Part shown: positions 37,814 through 46,422 of the stretch, piece by piece
Layout of the letters: every line of letters starts with the position of its first letter
Numbering within the stretch: position 1 is the stretch's first letter
NCBI GenBank assembly: GCA_016706405.1
Contig: JADJJT010000001.1
Span: 1,491,501 to 1,555,500 of the forward strand
DNA length: 64,000 nt
Direction of reading: 5' to 3'
From: Sphingobacteriales bacterium
GTDB taxonomy: Bacteria > Bacteroidota > Bacteroidia > Chitinophagales > UBA2359
Notes under the pieces: model-generated
Database searches by the model: none
Seen by the model: only the letters and a program-made list of their open reading frames with translations
What the model was told of the DNA's origin: nothing
Position numbers and translations under genes: made by a program

Positions 37814-38347
37814 ATGAAACTAATAACTTTAACCACCTTAGTATTGGCTGTATTTATAGGGTGCGGCAAACAACCCGCCGACCCGCCCCAACTACCCCCC
37901 TACACCCAAGAAGGTAAAAATATTTTCGCCTGCAAAATAAATGGCGAGGTATTTATAGCCGAGGGAACTATAGAAAAAAACTCTTTTGACACCAAAGGGG
38001 TTGAAAGTAGTTATAGATTTTGGAGTAACGATACCTTAGTTGAACTAGAATCTAGGGAGGAATATCCTAAAAAAGCAACTGTCTATGTTTATTTTAAATA
38101 CACTTTAACAAAGGACACTTTTGAACTCAACCAAAAAGAAAAAACGGTAGGTATTATCTATCTACCCGTTGACGATTATGTGTTTGCCGACTCTAAATTT
38201 AATACCGATGCCATTAACAAAGGCTGGGTATGCGTGCATTATGCAAAAGATAAAATACTTGCCGGAAGTTTTGAATTTACCGCCATGGACAGCCGCGGCG
38301 AATTAGTATATATTACTGAAGGACGCTTTGACATATCTAATAAATAA
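37814..38347 (+). CDS. Lipoprotein, DUF6252-like
   Basis: A 177-residue lipoprotein: signal MKLITLTTLVLAVFIGC with the lipobox cysteine at residue 17. The first mature segment, FACKINGEVFIAEG, and the C-terminal ELVYITEGRFDI match the pattern of small Bacteroidota lipoproteins labelled DUF6252, of unknown function. It is followed after 22 bases by a T9SS client gene, so an operon is likely. Confidence 0.75.
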   Translation: MKLITLTTLVLAVFIGCGKQPADPPQLPPYTQEGKNIFACKINGEVFIAEGTIEKNSFDTKGVESSYRFWSNDTLVELESREEYPKKATVYVYFKYTLTKDTFELNQKEKTVGIIYLPVDDYVFADSKFNTDAINKGWVCVHYAKDKILAGSFEFTAMDSRGELVYITEGRFDISNK

Positions 38348-38369
38348 CCATTTAAAACCAATTCTAATC

Positions 38370-38861
38370 ATGAAAAAATTATTAACCATTTTACTTGCCA
38401 TTTTATTACACCCTGTTTTGGGCTATGCGCAAGTTGCCGATACCATTGCCGCCAATGGCAGAACCTATACCCAAATATTCGATAGCCTAAGCACAGGGCT
38501 TGTTGCCGCCCGTATTCCCCAAAACCTGCCTGATACTACCGGTATTGTGCACAACAAACAAGATGGCAGGGTAGCCTTTAACAACCCTACCAACAACGTA
38601 TTTAAGCTATATCCTAACCCAGCATCAAGCCAAGAATTAACAATACATATTGACGCTTCGGTTATAAACGATGCCGTTTTGGGCAACCTAAATTTGAGTT
38701 TTTACAATAGCGTGGGCAAACTTGTTAAAGTACAAAGCATGGCAAAAAACACAACCCAAATGGCAATACCCATAAACCACCTGCCTAATGGCATATACAC
38801 TGTTGTGTTAAGCACTAATAACCAAACCTTAGCTGCACAAAAACTAACCATTATTCGTTAA
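38370..38861 (+). CDS. Small secreted protein with T9SS type-A sorting domain
   Basis: A 163-residue exported protein: signal peptide MKKLLTILLAILLHPVLGYA, about 55 residues without a recognised domain, then a T9SS type-A domain (KLYPNPASSQELTIHI ... LPNGIYTVVLSTNNQT). The ATG at 38370 is chosen because an upstream start at 38328 would overlap the lipoprotein gene and spoil the signal peptide. The cargo part is too short for a known fold. Likely in an operon with the preceding lipoprotein and possibly the following gene (61 bases). Confidence 0.8.
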   Translation: MKKLLTILLAILLHPVLGYAQVADTIAANGRTYTQIFDSLSTGLVAARIPQNLPDTTGIVHNKQDGRVAFNNPTNNVFKLYPNPASSQELTIHIDASVINDAVLGNLNLSFYNSVGKLVKVQSMAKNTTQMAIPINHLPNGIYTVVLSTNNQTLAAQKLTIIR

Positions 38862-38922
38862 TTTAATTTAAAACACCCCGCCCCATTTCAAATAGCAATG
38901 GGGTGGGAGTTTATTTGTTATT

Positions 38923-40554
38923 ATGAAAAACTTACTATTAATACTAACAATATGGGCTTTTTTTAGCAACACAACCCAAGCCCAAACCCCCAATTTGTTT
39001 AATAAAATATATTATACCGATACTTCGTACTTAACGTTAAAGTATGTAAACCCCCTACCCGATGGCTTTTTAACGGTTACCCGTACAACCAAATCGCCAC
39101 ATTTTGATGTGTTAGCCCAAAAATACGATATGGAGGGCAACCTAATGTGGACCAAAAGTTTGTGGAAAGACACTGTTGGGATAGCTATATGGGAAAATTT
39201 TGTGGCAAACGAGGGCATTTATTATACGTTATTGGCAAACGCCACCCTGCCCGGATACCCCGACTCGCGGGGATACCACTTGATACAATTCGATACTGCG
39301 GGAACAGTATTATGGCATAAAACCTATTTTAACAAAAAATACCCCACCACAGCAGTTGATTATATGTCAGAAATAGTTCTTATACCCAATGAGGGGTTTT
39401 TAACAGTTGGGCTAACTAAAGTACCCGATATATGGTCGAAACACAAAATTTATGCAGCTAAATTTAACAACAATGGCGAGCAACTATGGGAAAAAACCTA
39501 CACCTCTGACACCACAGATGTGTATTATATTAAAGGTTTATACACAAATGCTTGGGCGGGCTTGGTAGATGAAGACGGTAATTATGTATTGTACTGTACC
39601 AAATACGGCGGCTACTACCCTTGGCCTTTTCCTTACGAGCAAAAAAGCGATTTGCATTTGATTAAAATTAATCCAGATGGCGAGGTCTTATGGGAACATA
39701 CTTATGCCGACTCAAGTTCAAATGCGTATCTTTACCAAGATATTGTTTCGCTACCCAATGGCAATTATTTTTTTATGATGGGTGAAGACTCCGTACATTA
39801 TTACACAAAGGGCTTGCACATAATTGAAGCCGATAAAAACACTGGTGATATAGTATGGGAGAAATGGCTATTTAAGGGTGAGGGGAAATTCTATAGATAT
39901 TATTTTACTACCAGCACTTATTCGCACGATGGGAACATAATTTTTGCAGGCTCATGGAAAAACGAGGAGGAAGAAGGGAGCGGCCATCATGGAGCCATTA
40001 TGAAGTTAAATTTACAAGGCGATACAATATGGATGCGTTTTTTACCCGATTATTATGTTACGGGTTATCCACCCGAAGGGGATGTATCGAGTTATATCCG
40101 CGATATAAAGCCACAACCCGACGGCGAAACATATGTGCTTTGCGGCGAAATATACGACCAATACAACAAACATACTTGCGCGTGGCTATTAACAATTGAT
40201 GAGAATGGTTATACCTGCGGCAACTATGTTTGCGATACCGTTTCGGGGGTTAAACCCCAACAATGGGGAGTTTCGGATGAAGGGGGGCATTCCCCTTCAA
40301 GGGCGTTAGGGGGAGTAACCCCCAACCCCGCCCACCAAACCGCCACCATAACCCTCAACCCCAACTATACCCATCTAATAAATCAAGGTGTAGCCCTTGA
40401 AATTTTTAACACCCAAGGGCAGTTGGTTAAAACCATTCCTTTGTCCGGAAGCAAAACCACCACGTTTACCACCGCCAACTTTACATCCGGAATGTATTAC
40501 TGCCGCCTTCAAAACCATCCGGAGATAGGAGGGGTTAAGTTCTTGCTCTATTAA
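38923..40554 (+). CDS. Secreted beta-propeller-like protein with T9SS type-A sorting domain
   Basis: A 543-residue exported protein with signal peptide MKNLLLILTIWAFFSNTTQA. The body repeats W-x-K-x-x-W / D-x-x-G-x-x-x-W units (MEGNLMWTKSLW, DTAGTVLWHKTYF, NNGEQLWEKTY, PDGEVLWEHTY, NTGDIVWEKWLF, QGDTIWMRF), a PQQ-like or delta-60-like propeller pattern. A GC-rich palindromic stretch at about 40281-40330 encodes the linker before the sorting domain (NPAHQTATITL ... SGMYYCRLQNHPE). Its base composition differs from the rest of the gene and matches nearby intergenic repeats, suggesting an inserted repeat that stayed in frame. Function unknown. Confidence 0.8.
   Translation: MKNLLLILTIWAFFSNTTQAQTPNLFNKIYYTDTSYLTLKYVNPLPDGFLTVTRTTKSPHFDVLAQKYDMEGNLMWTKSLWKDTVGIAIWENFVANEGIYYTLLANATLPGYPDSRGYHLIQFDTAGTVLWHKTYFNKKYPTTAVDYMSEIVLIPNEGFLTVGLTKVPDIWSKHKIYAAKFNNNGEQLWEKTYTSDTTDVYYIKGLYTNAWAGLVDEDGNYVLYCTKYGGYYPWPFPYEQKSDLHLIKINPDGEVLWEHTYADSSSNAYLYQDIVSLPNGNYFFMMGEDSVHYYTKGLHIIEADKNTGDIVWEKWLFKGEGKFYRYYFTTSTYSHDGNIIFAGSWKNEEEEGSGHHGAIMKLNLQGDTIWMRFLPDYYVTGYPPEGDVSSYIRDIKPQPDGETYVLCGEIYDQYNKHTCAWLLTIDENGYTCGNYVCDTVSGVKPQQWGVSDEGGHSPSRALGGVTPNPAHQTATITLNPNYTHLINQGVALEIFNTQGQLVKTIPLSGSKTTTFTTANFTSGMYYCRLQNHPEIGGVKFLLY
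40281..40330. repeat. GC-rich palindromic repeat inside a coding linker
   Basis: Blocks of G and C runs (GGGGGGCATTCCCC, then GGGGGAGTAACCCCC) lie in the linker between the propeller body and the T9SS domain of the preceding gene. They resemble the GC-rich stretches at about 37560-37620 and 40555-40640. Confidence 0.55.
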
Positions 40555-40654
40555 TTCCCACTCTTTGAAGGGACGTAGAGGAGTTTCCTCTCCTTTGCAG
40601 GGGCGGCAGTGAGATACTACTTTACAGGGGTAGTTTTCCCTATAAGAGTGCAAG

Positions 40655-40671
40655 TTGGCACGGCATTTGTT
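40655..40671 (+). promoter_or_regulatory. Sigma-54 (RpoN) type promoter candidate
   Basis: TTGGCACGGCATTTGTT fits TGGCAC-N5-TTGCW with one mismatch (T for C at -12). The GG and G positions are 12 bases apart as required. No protein gene follows on this strand before a terminator. An activator binding site is not identifiable. Confidence 0.55.
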
Positions 40672-40681
40672 AGTTAATACT

Positions 40682-40808
40682 TGTCCATCGTTGATTATTG
40701 AATGATTTGATATTCAATTCGAGGTGGAATTCTCATGCATTGGGAGTTAAACACATTTGAGGCTTTTTAAGGCTCTTAAACCAAAATGGTTTGAGGGCCT
40801 TTTTTTTG
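40682..40808 (+). ncRNA. Candidate small RNA (about 127 nt)
   Basis: The region between the sigma-54-like promoter and the terminator could be transcribed as a short RNA. It folds into at least two small hairpins (ATTGAAT/ATTCAAT at 40697-40718 and AATTC/GAATT at 40716-40731, mutually exclusive at their edge) followed by the 15-bp terminator stem. It also holds an 11-codon frame at 40735-40770 (MHWELNTFEAF) with GAGGTGG seven bases ahead, unusual for a phylum that rarely uses Shine-Dalgarno sites. I recognise no known RNA family. Confidence 0.4.
40769..40808 (+). terminator. Strong rho-independent terminator
   Basis: AAGGCTCTTAAACCA pairs with TGGTTTGAGGGCCTT (15 bp, two G-U) around an AAA loop, then eight T. 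It points along the plus strand. It lies 214 bases after the T9SS client gene at 38923-40554, which it may also serve. Confidence 0.92.
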
Positions 40809-40837
40809 TTCAACTCGGTTTAAAAACGCGCTATGCC

Positions 40838-42166
40838 TTAATAAACAATCAATCCTTGCGAAGCAATTCGGTTATTGCTTGCTGGTTGTAATACTTGCAC
40901 GGCATACCAACCCTTAGGTAAATAATTTGTCGGAAAAGATACGGAAACGCCCTCTTGGTTGGCCAATATCTGCTGGCTGCTTATTACCTGCCCTATGGCG
41001 TTAACCAATTGTATTTTTGCCGGAGTGGTATTGTTGTAGGTTGTTGTTGTGGCAGGTGTAGAAACAGCGTATTTAACTTCGATGGTGTTTAACTGAGGTA
41101 AATATTGTGCTTGAACTAAAGGTTTTGAGGCAGGATTTTTGGGGTTGGGATTTGTAGCCGTATTCAAATCGTTGCAATCAACGTGTTCGTAAAGGAAATT
41201 GACAATAAATTCAAGCGATTTTGGAAAGTTTTCGGGTGTTGCATGTGCCATGTGATCTTGCCCCTCGAAGGTAAGCAGGGCAGAGGGCACACCTATTGAG
41301 TCGCAGTGTTTTTGAATAATATTGCTGCCATCTAATTGTATAACGTTGAGCCCTAATGCTTTAGCCCATCCGGAATTATAAGGTACAGTCTTGTCTTTAT
41401 CGCCATGTAAATTTACAACGGGCACATCTCCGGGCTGAATAAAATTGGCATTTCCCAAAGCACCACATAAATTAATTACACCAGCTACCTTTGTGTCGTA
41501 GCCATTATTGCCGCTATCGCCTTCCCATCCGCCGTTGCTTTCAACCATGGCCAATACATCAAAGTTTTTAAAATAGTCTAAGTCGCCGGCTTCGTTAAAA
41601 TAGGCTGTGTGTAAGGCCAATATGGCACCCGCTGAGGCGCCGCCTACCCAAACCTGCTCGGGGTCAATGCGGTATTGGTTGATGGTGGCAGCATCTTTTT
41701 TAAAATAACGAATAGCCGAGCGCATGTCGGCAACAGCTTTTACTAATTCGAGGGTAAATAACGAGTCTAACGGAAAAGCCAAGTCTCCGGGCATAGATAA
41801 CAAACGGTAATTAATAGATGCCACCACGTATCCCCGGTGGGCCAATGAATCGGCTAATTGGACAATATCGGGCGAGTTTTCGTTTCCGGCCAAAAAAGTA
41901 CCGCCGTGCGCCAAAATAATTAATGGCCGCATAGCTGCCGTGTCGTTTACGGGCTGGTAAAGGTCAAATTTTAAGGTAATTTTATTGCCACTAATAGCCG
42001 TATTGCTGCCGTATTCAATGTCGTTATCTATATCAATAGTTTCAAAAATGGGCAGCATAAACCTGTCGCCGCATTGTGCTTGTGTGGGTAATGAACTAAA
42101 AAATCCTGCTAACAAAAACAGCGATAAAAATGCCTGAAAGTAATTTAGGAAGTAAGGTTTTTGCAT
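40838..42166 (-). CDS. Secreted carboxylesterase-like alpha/beta hydrolase with T9SS sorting domain
   Basis: A 442-residue exported enzyme. The signal peptide is about residues 1-31 (AFLSLFLLAGFFSSLPTQAQ). The oxyanion motif is LAHGGTFLAG (about 89-98), the nucleophile elbow GGASAGAIL (about 174-182), the acid HGDKDKTVP and the histidine in EGQDHMAHA. This is the BD-FAE/esterase-lipase arrangement. The last 85 residues form a T9SS type-A sorting domain ending NNRIASQGLIVY. Such enzymes release acetyl or feruloyl groups from polysaccharides or hydrolyse other esters outside the cell; the substrate is not apparent. Confidence 0.85.
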   Translation of the reverse strand: MQKPYFLNYFQAFLSLFLLAGFFSSLPTQAQCGDRFMLPIFETIDIDNDIEYGSNTAISGNKITLKFDLYQPVNDTAAMRPLIILAHGGTFLAGNENSPDIVQLADSLAHRGYVVASINYRLLSMPGDLAFPLDSLFTLELVKAVADMRSAIRYFKKDAATINQYRIDPEQVWVGGASAGAILALHTAYFNEAGDLDYFKNFDVLAMVESNGGWEGDSGNNGYDTKVAGVINLCGALGNANFIQPGDVPVVNLHGDKDKTVPYNSGWAKALGLNVIQLDGSNIIQKHCDSIGVPSALLTFEGQDHMAHATPENFPKSLEFIVNFLYEHVDCNDLNTATNPNPKNPASKPLVQAQYLPQLNTIEVKYAVSTPATTTTYNNTTPAKIQLVNAIGQVISSQQILANQEGVSVSFPTNYLPKGWYAVQVLQPASNNRIASQGLIVY

Positions 42167-42489
42167 AATTGAAAAAAATTAGCATGTTTGGTGGAATAAA
42201 AAACTAAAACAAGGTTTAAAGATACGACTTTACTAAAATGATAGCTCAAAAAAATAAATTCTTAACAAAACTCAACAAAAAAACTTAAACCAGGTGTAAA
42301 CTGCAAGGTGTTTTACCTTTAAACAAAGCTCCAAAAATAATGTTTTAATAACGCGAATGTCCTTGCCATGAAGCATGACGGTATTTGAGCAAACTGCTTG
42401 ATTTGATTAAAAATTTGTACCTTTGCAGATAGCTTGGGCTTGTTGTATTTTTTTACTTAGCCTTATTTTTTCTTTTTTTATCCGGAAGT
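42167..42489. other. Divergent intergenic region
   Basis: About 320 bases between the esterase (minus) and the metallo-beta-lactamase-fold gene (plus). It has a well spaced promoter at 42398-42425 for the plus gene. Nothing else is recognised; an A-rich tract lies at 42240-42290. Confidence 0.65.
42398..42425 (+). promoter_or_regulatory. Bacteroidota promoter (-33 TTG, -7 TACCTTTG)
   Basis: TTG at 42398-42400 and TACCTTTG at 42418-42425 are separated by 17 bases, close to the consensus of the primary sigma factor of this phylum. It drives the gene at 42490. Confidence 0.7.
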
Positions 42490-43179
42490 ATGAAGCTTAC
42501 TTTTTATGGGCATAGTACGGTTTTGGTTGAAATAGCAAATACTCGTTTGCTTTTCGACCCGTTTATATCACCCAATCCTAATGCCCAGCATATTGACTTA
42601 AAAAGTATTGCCTGCAACTATATTTTTTTATCGCATGGCCACCAAGACCATGTAGCCGATGCCTTGGCCTTGGCACAACAAAATAATGCCCAATTAATTT
42701 CAAATTTTGAAGTGGTGAGCTGGTTTGCCAACAAATATAACTATACCAATAACCACCCCATGAACCACGGCGGTAGCTGGGCGTTTGAGTTTGGAACGGT
42801 GCGTTATGTAAATGCCATCCATAGCAGTAATATGCCCGATGGTTCGTATGGCGGAAATCCGGGTGGTTTTGTTGTGTGCACTAACGAAGGCAATTTATAT
42901 TTTGCCGGAGATACTGCCTTAACAATGGATATGCAGCTAATTCCGCGTTATGCTAACCCGCTGCAGGTAGCTATTTTGCCAATTGGCAGCAATTTTACCA
43001 TGGACTACCGCGATGCCTGTACTTGCGCCCAATGGACAGGTTGCAAAACCGCCTTTGCCGTACATTTTGATACTTTTCCGTACATTGCCGTTTCGCACAA
43101 CGAGGTAAAGGCACATTTTGAACAAGCGGGCATACCGCTGATTTTGCCCACAAAAATAGGGCAAACCTTTGAGTTGTAA
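42490..43179 (+). CDS. Metal-dependent hydrolase, UPF0173 (metallo-beta-lactamase fold)
   Basis: A 229-residue protein of the UPF0173 / YtkL type. MKLTFYGHSTVLVE and FDPFISPNP mark the start. The metal site HGHQDHVADA (about 49-58) is the MBL HxHxDH motif, and FAGDTAL (about 139-145) gives the bridging aspartate. IHSSNMPDG and the late AVHFDTFPYI supply further ligands. Cytoplasmic; the physiological substrate of the family is unsettled. It lies 119 bases before parA. Confidence 0.9.
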   Translation: MKLTFYGHSTVLVEIANTRLLFDPFISPNPNAQHIDLKSIACNYIFLSHGHQDHVADALALAQQNNAQLISNFEVVSWFANKYNYTNNHPMNHGGSWAFEFGTVRYVNAIHSSNMPDGSYGGNPGGFVVCTNEGNLYFAGDTALTMDMQLIPRYANPLQVAILPIGSNFTMDYRDACTCAQWTGCKTAFAVHFDTFPYIAVSHNEVKAHFEQAGIPLILPTKIGQTFEL

Positions 43180-43298
43180 CTAACTGTTTAACAACTGGCA
43201 GTATATTATAATTTAATAAATATATTACTTTGTTTCTAATAGGAAATTGAAATAAAGAAAACCATTAAAACACCACAGACCCTATCTATAATATAAGC

Positions 43299-44090
43299 AT
43301 GGCAAAAATTATAACCATAGCCAACCAAAAAGGAGGCGTAGGCAAAACTACTACCGCAATAAATTTATCGGCAAGTTTGGCTTTGCTTGAATACAAAACC
43401 TTGTTAGTTGATGCCGACCCACAAGCTAATGCAACCTCGGGCGTGGGTGTTGACCCGCGCAAGGTAAAAGCCAGTATTTACGAATGTATTATTGGCAAAG
43501 AAGATATTGCCAATGTTATTATGGCCGATGTAGATGCCCCAAATTTATATTTGCTGCCCTCGCACCAAGATTTGGTAGGTGCCGAAATTGAATTGGTAGA
43601 TATAGAAAACCGCGAACAATTAATGCAAGATGCCCTTGCCCCGCTTAGAAGCCAGTTCGATTTTATTATTATAGACTGCTCGCCTTCGTTGGGGCTAATT
43701 ACTTTAAACGCACTAACCGCCGCCGACTCGGTATTGGTGCCCGTGCAATGCGAGTATTTTGCCTTAGAAGGGTTAGGGAAACTGCTTAATACCATTAAAA
43801 TTGTGCAATCGCGACTTAATACCTCTTTAACCTACGAGGGTATTTTGCTAACAATGTACGACTCGAGGCTCCGCCTTTCGAACCAGGTAATTAGCGAGGT
43901 GCAACGGCATTTTGGCGATTTGGTATTTAACACCATTATTCATAGAAATACCCGTTTGGGCGAAGCACCAAGTTTTGGCAAATCGGTTATTATGTACGAT
44001 GTAGTAAGTAAAGGCGCAATTAACTACTTAAACTTAGCAAAAGAACTGCTACAACGCAATGGTTTACCCAAAGTGGCAGTAAAAAAATAA
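43299..44090 (+). CDS. parA: Chromosome partitioning ATPase ParA/Soj
   Basis: A 263-residue deviant-Walker ATPase. KGGVGKTTTAINLSASL (about residues 10-26) has both signature lysines. LLVDADPQANAT and FIIIDCSPSLGLIT are the switch and Walker B segments. The short N-terminus without a DNA-binding domain is the chromosomal Soj type rather than the plasmid P1 type. It works with ParB on parS sites to segregate origins. In most bacteria parB follows directly; here 299 non-coding bases and a DUF4397 gene follow, and I see no parB in the window. Confidence 0.92.
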   Translation: MAKIITIANQKGGVGKTTTAINLSASLALLEYKTLLVDADPQANATSGVGVDPRKVKASIYECIIGKEDIANVIMADVDAPNLYLLPSHQDLVGAEIELVDIENREQLMQDALAPLRSQFDFIIIDCSPSLGLITLNALTAADSVLVPVQCEYFALEGLGKLLNTIKIVQSRLNTSLTYEGILLTMYDSRLRLSNQVISEVQRHFGDLVFNTIIHRNTRLGEAPSFGKSVIMYDVVSKGAINYLNLAKELLQRNGLPKVAVKK

Positions 44091-44389
44091 TACTATATGC
44101 TAAAAGAAACATGTGAGATGCGAGATGTAAAATGTGAGATGGGTGCGGGGTTTTGTACTTAATTTGGCTGTTTTTATCCGGAGAGAAAATTTTAATACAA
44201 ATCTTACATTTATATTTTACGCTGTGTTGACTTGTGTATTTTATGCTAAAAATTCCGGATTTAATTTTATAAATCACAATAACATTGTGTAAAATGCAAA
44301 TATGACTTGTATTGTGTTTAGGCAGCCTGCAAAACTTCTATCTTCTAAACGCAATTACACTATTAAAATAAAAAATTGGGTTTGCTCTT
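44091..44389. other. Intergenic region downstream of parA
   Basis: No gene. Close to parA, GAGATG occurs three times within 30 bases (GTGAGATGCGAGATGTAAAA, then TGTGAGATG). TATCCGGAGAG (about 44178) and ATTCCGGATTT (about 44254) occur further on. Confidence 0.55.
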
Positions 44390-45160
44390 ATGCGCGTTTG
44401 TAAAAACATAATAAATAATTTGCTGCAAGTTTTGCCGTTTTTTATACTATTATTTTGCCTGTTTAATGCCTGTAGCCCAACAAACGACCCCGAAGAGGAG
44501 GTTATTGCCAGTAAAGCTTATGTTGTAGTTGCCCACGCCGCGACAAAGCAAAATCAGGCACTCGATTTATATATTAACGACAAGCCCATTGCTCAAAATT
44601 TAAACCTGAACAACGCATTGCCCACCGACAGTAACTACTTGTTTTTTGAGTCCGGAAAATGGCCTTTAAGTTTCAACGCAACCAACAATTCAAATCAAGT
44701 GGTGTTTAGCGGAACGGCTTCTTGGGTAGCAAACCAAGCCTACACTTTAATAGCTATTGATAAAGACCTGTCAATAGAAGCCAGCACAACTGCCCTAATT
44801 TTACTCGACAGTTTGCCTAAACCAATTGAAAATCAAACATGGGTTCGCTTTGTACATGCGGCGGCGGCAATAGATACAGCAATTTTTACCCTCTCCTTAT
44901 CTAATGACACGCAAACTTTTTTTACTGATACTTTGGTATTTGCCCCCACTGCCATACCCAACATGGTTAGCGGTTGGCAGGCCTACCCCGCCGACACCTT
45001 TGATGTAACGCTTAAAAATGCTCAGAACAATCAAACCTATGCACAACAAAATAAGGTGGCATTACAGCCCGGGCAATATATTACCATTTACGCTGCGGGT
45101 AATTTGTTAAACGATATTAAATTAGGATTTTTGCCGGTTAAAACCAAACCTGCAAGTTAA
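44390..45160 (+). CDS. DUF4397 lipoprotein
   Basis: A 256-residue lipoprotein with signal LPFFILLFCLFNAC; the lipobox cysteine is near residue 28. The mature part has two related halves beginning YVVVAHAATKQNQALDLYIND and WVRFVHAAAAIDTAIFTLS, the twin beta-sandwich pattern of DUF4397. The ending QYITIYAAGNLL is also typical. Function unknown; anchored to the inner or outer membrane. It stands alone. Confidence 0.85.
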   Translation: MRVCKNIINNLLQVLPFFILLFCLFNACSPTNDPEEEVIASKAYVVVAHAATKQNQALDLYINDKPIAQNLNLNNALPTDSNYLFFESGKWPLSFNATNNSNQVVFSGTASWVANQAYTLIAIDKDLSIEASTTALILLDSLPKPIENQTWVRFVHAAAAIDTAIFTLSLSNDTQTFFTDTLVFAPTAIPNMVSGWQAYPADTFDVTLKNAQNNQTYAQQNKVALQPGQYITIYAAGNLLNDIKLGFLPVKTKPAS

Positions 45161-45380
45161 GCGAATTGTATTTTTTCCGGATAAATAAAACTTAAGTCTC
45201 CTTAACTATTTCATTAGAAGACAAAGAACTAAAAGATAGTTTTAAACGGCACAAAGCAGTTTCATAGTCCGGATGCAACCGTTTTTTCAAACAATTATCA
45301 TATATTGAATATTATTTGCCTCAAAACCACTAACTTAGCGCATTAGATAGCTAAAAGCCCAATCATTATTGTACCAAAAC

Positions 45381-46253
45381 ATGGCCAGTCTTACTAATTT
45401 ATCAATTAACCACGAAATTTGCCACTATAAATACCAACCGGGCGAACAAGCAGAATTACACCGGTTAATGCTGTTTTTAGGTAAGTCCGAGATTGCCTAC
45501 CTAATTATACAAGACGACCGCGATTTAGTGGTGTACCTAAAATCGTATAATTTACCCGCCGGCATTAGCACAGCCGCCTATCGAAACGTTTTGCGGCGCT
45601 TTATGCGCGAGGAGGCAGCTTTGGCCGGAAAGTTTAAAAAAGTATCGGTTACTTCACAACTAAGCCCCAATACCTTAATTCCGTTAGATTTTTTTGACGA
45701 CGAAAAACTGTCGGAATATTTTTACTTCAATAATAAAAACGAGCAAAAATCTAATTTATACTACGACCAAATGGTATTGCTTAAATTAGCAAACGTTTTT
45801 TCAGTGCCAGTCGAGATTGAAGAGGTGCTGAATGGGTTTTACCACCAAAAGCAAAAAATGCGCCACACAACTTCAAATACATTGCGTGCAGTTGTTACCC
45901 ATAGCGCCTTAACACCTAATAATTTAATGCACCTAAATTTTCATCAACACTACATTGAGGTTACCGTAGCTCGGCCTAATAATTTATTGGTACAAAATAC
46001 TTACAGTTGGCAAACCCCCGAAGATGTATTGTATTATGCCTTAAATATTGCCCGCTATACCCAATTTAACTTTGAGGCAGATACGTGTTTAATATCCGGA
46101 CGTATTGAACAAAATGACCCACAGTGGCGCATCCTGGCAAAATATTTTCCTAATATAAAACTCAGCAAACGCCCCCCTTCTTACGACTACTGCCACGAGT
46201 TAGATACCTTGCCATTGCACGCCTATTTTCATTTGTTTAGCGCACAGTTTTAA
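45381..46253 (+). CDS. DUF3822 family protein
   Basis: A 290-residue cytoplasmic protein matching the Bacteroidota-specific DUF3822 family, thought to have an actin-like ATPase fold: CHYKYQPGEQAELHR at the start, HQHYIEVTVARPNNLLVQNTY in the middle and a closing ARYTQFNFEADTCLISG. The ATG at 45381 is preferred to a TTG four codons upstream. In many genomes this gene sits near coaD and rsmD-like genes; here it stands alone next to the rpoC terminator. Function not established. Confidence 0.8.
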   Translation: MASLTNLSINHEICHYKYQPGEQAELHRLMLFLGKSEIAYLIIQDDRDLVVYLKSYNLPAGISTAAYRNVLRRFMREEAALAGKFKKVSVTSQLSPNTLIPLDFFDDEKLSEYFYFNNKNEQKSNLYYDQMVLLKLANVFSVPVEIEEVLNGFYHQKQKMRHTTSNTLRAVVTHSALTPNNLMHLNFHQHYIEVTVARPNNLLVQNTYSWQTPEDVLYYALNIARYTQFNFEADTCLISGRIEQNDPQWRILAKYFPNIKLSKRPPSYDYCHELDTLPLHAYFHLFSAQF

Positions 46254-46330
46254 AAACGTATAATTTGTTGGCAAATATACGGTTGTATGGTACAGTCTAA
46301 ATAAACATGTAACCTGATTAATTGTATGGG

Positions 46331-46379
46331 TAATAAAAAATTACCGGATGCTGCATTTTAGTTAATTACAGCATCCGGT
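46331..46379 (-). terminator. Terminator of the rpoBC transcription unit
   Basis: ACCGGATGCTG (46343-46353) and CAGCATCCGGT (46369-46379) form 11 perfect pairs with a 15-base loop. On the minus strand the stem is followed by AATTTTTTATTA. It lies 44 bases beyond the rpoC stop. Confidence 0.9.
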
Positions 46380-46422
46380 TACAACCAAATAATTTTAATT
46401 TTATTTGAGAACAAACGAATAT

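Larger units (their letters stand above)
40555..40837. other. Convergent intergenic region with possible sRNA
   Basis: About 280 bases between convergent genes. 40555-40640 is GC-rich repeat-like sequence. 40655-40671 is a sigma-54-like promoter, and 40682-40808 a possible small RNA ending in a strong terminator. Confidence 0.65.

Noticed and set aside
40838..42166. Peptidase S9 annotation for the secreted hydrolase
   Set aside because: It lacks the propeller domain; the motif order and length fit BD-FAE-type esterases better.
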